Below, piece by piece: positions 5,447 through 6,093 of a stretch of DNA of 6,093 bases (positions are counted from its first letter, which is position 1; each line of letters begins with the position of its first letter). Source of the stretch: Candidatus Sodaliphilus fimicaballi (GTDB lineage: Bacteria; Bacteroidota; Bacteroidia; Bacteroidales; Muribaculaceae). A program made the position numbers and the translations under genes. The stretch is taken from assembly GCA_018065165.1 (NCBI GenBank), contig JAGHTV010000001.1, positions 1 to 6,093 of the forward strand. Direction: 5' to 3'. Below the pieces are notes generated by a model. That model searched no databases. It saw only the letters and a program-made list of their open reading frames with translations, and was not told the DNA's origin.

Positions 5447-5815
5447 GAGCTTCTCGATATATATACCAAATACATGGACCCCATTGCTATACCTTCTAGT
5501 ACATTTGAGGGAAATACCTATACGAATACCTATACGACCGCTATTTTGCATGTACCAGAAGGTTGCATTCAATATTATAGAGCAAAAGATTACTGGAACA
5601 AGTTCTCAATTATTCGGGATGATAATGGTAAGCCTGGCGATGCAGTTACTGGTGACCTCAATGATGACGGTGTTGTTGATATCGCTGATGTTAACGCTGT
5701 AATCGACATGATTCTTGGTCTGCAAGACGCAACAACTGTTGGCGACGTAAACGGTGATGGCAATGTTGATGTTGCCGACATGAACGCTATCATCAACATC
5801 ATTCTGGGTCTTTAA
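4436..5815 (+). CDS. BspA-like LRR protein, 3' part with dockerin-like C-terminus
   Basis: This is the in-frame continuation of the gene starting at 3554. It holds further LRR_5 units, two more copies of a 53-aa module (VEYNA...TSLIIGD...IP), and a terminal GD(L/V)N(D/G)DG...D pair at 5651-5812 that resembles two type I dockerin calcium loops. The apparent start at 4436 is a TTG that encodes a conserved Leu in the other module copies, there is no signal peptide, and the first in-frame ATG is only at 5246. Independent translation is therefore unlikely. The segment should be read as the second half of one split gene. Bacteroidales secreted proteins often carry dockerin-like ends without a cellulosome. 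Confidence 0.6.
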   Translation: MTSLIIGDKVKTIPAYLACDQTKLTSITIPNSVTSIEQYAFSGCSGLTSVEYNAVNCSSPSSSSYTWFKDCPLTSLIIGDEVETIPDYFAYNQNNLTSITIPDFVTFIGSSAFYGCTGLTSVTIGNSVTSIGEGAFSECTGLTSVEYNAINCADPTAYSYAWFKNSTLTSLKIGDKVKRIPAYLAFNQKNLSGITIPDSVTFIGSSAFYGCTGLKSITIPNSVTSIGNEAFYECSGLTSIKVDAGNAYYDSRNNCNAIIETKSNSLIKGCMNTIIPNSVTSIGSSAFNYCSGLTSINIPNSVTSIGEWAFSECSGLTSVAIPNSVTYIGDGAFSNCSELLDIYTKYMDPIAIPSSTFEGNTYTNTYTTAILHVPEGCIQYYRAKDYWNKFSIIRDDNGKPGDAVTGDLNDDGVVDIADVNAVIDMILGLQDATTVGDVNGDGNVDVADMNAIINIILGL

Positions 5816-5851
5816 TTCTTCCACAAAGACACAAAGCTCATTTTTGATAAT

Positions 5852-5885
5852 GGACGCCATGCTTTATGTGTGGCGTCCTGTTTTT
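5852..5885 (+). terminator. Intrinsic terminator after the LRR gene
   Basis: GGACGCCA (5852-5859) pairs perfectly with TGGCGTCC (5871-5878) across an 11-nt loop and is followed by TGTTTTT (5879-5885). It lies 36 nt after the stop at 5813-5815 and probably ends the transcript covering the nuclease-like and LRR genes. Confidence 0.8.
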
Positions 5886-5968
5886 GTGCCTGGAATTGAA
5901 AGTATAAGGGAAGTTTGAAATGTTTCCTCTAAGGCTCTCTGTGGAAGTTGAAAAAATTTTAAGGGAGG

Positions 5969-6060
5969 TTCGCTGGTCGCGGCACGGGCAATAGTGCCTT
6001 GCGGCACTGCGGACAGCACAGGAGTGTGAAGTGAACCCGAAAAGTTGGACGGGTTAATAA
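5969..6060 (+). repeat. Structured dispersed element, copy 2
   Basis: It begins TTCGCTGGTCGCGGCAC (5969-5985) and ends GTTGGACGGGTTAATAA (6044-6060), matching the ends of the segment at 2126-2209 read on the opposite strand. Its interior has its own hairpins: AGTGCC-TTGC-GGCACT (5993-6008) and AACCCG/CGGGTT (6034-6039 with 6050-6055). GGCAC (5981-5985) can alternatively pair with GTGCC (5994-5998). As in copy 1, a strong hairpin lies soon after the GCGGCAC end, but with different sequence. Confidence 0.5.
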
Positions 6061-6093
6061 TTATTGTTATATATTACGAGCCATCCTATACTG

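Larger units (their letters stand above)
3554..5815 (+). pseudogene. Full-length BspA-like LRR gene interrupted by one in-frame stop
   Basis: The frame from 3554 to 5815 is 754 codons including both stops, and only codon 274 (TAA, 4373-4375) interrupts it. In the parallel modules at 4583 and 4868 the codons read GTT-GAA-TAT/TAC-AAT; here they read GTT-GAA-TAA-AAT, so a single base at 4375 accounts for the stop. There is no frameshift, and about 480 downstream codons remain clean. This indicates a recent nonsense mutation, a sequencing error, or a stop that is read through. Intact, the product would be a secreted surface protein of about 753 aa: signal peptide, LRR array, dockerin-like end. 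Confidence 0.75.

Noticed and set aside
5818..5947. Inverted 8-mer CTTCCACA/TGTGGAAG (5818-5825 and 5940-5947) around the LRR terminator
   Set aside because: It is short, the gap is over 110 nt, and the surrounding sequence is low-complexity (CACAAAG-like), so chance is likely.

Overview
The window looks like a Bacteroidales (Bacteroidota) chromosome, perhaps Prevotella-like or a gut or rumen relative. Three things point there. The one clear promoter has the Bacteroidota form (TTTG, 19 nt, TAACTTTG). Gene starts have A/T-rich leaders without Shine-Dalgarno sequences. The gene families are typical of the group: a membrane-tethered TPR/LuxR regulator and a BspA-type leucine-rich-repeat surface protein with a dockerin-like C-terminus. 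Genus is inference only.

Layout. 9-1568 (+) encodes a TPR-transmembrane-LuxR-HTH regulator. It is followed by a nested foldback (1566-1695) and a strong intrinsic terminator (1732-1768). From 1769 to 2875 there is no convincing protein gene, but the DNA is very rich in secondary structure. It holds a 129-nt foldback (1849-1977) whose mismatches become G:U pairs only on the minus strand, then a chain of hairpins with repeated GAA triloops (2052-2291), a good promoter at 2334-2364 followed by a hairpin-starting RNA candidate (about 2370-2455), and further hairpins up to 2861.

2876-3532 (+) encodes a 218-aa protein with a D...ExK signature of PD-(D/E)XK nucleases. It lies 21 nt upstream of the LRR gene and is probably cotranscribed with it. 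3554-5815 (+) is one BspA-like LRR gene split by a single in-frame TAA at 4373-4375. The reading frame, the repeats and a C-terminal dockerin-like pair of calcium loops all continue after the stop. An intrinsic terminator follows at 5852-5885.

Two diverged copies of a roughly 90-nt element with matching ends lie in opposite orientation at 2126-2209 and 5969-6060, bracketing the nuclease-like/LRR pair. No complete insertion sequence, reverse transcriptase, CRISPR array, tRNA or rRNA was seen. The best candidates for something undescribed are the minus-strand structured RNA, the sRNA candidate with its own promoter, and the inverted pair of structured repeats. All three rest on hand base-pairing and have not been tested by search.
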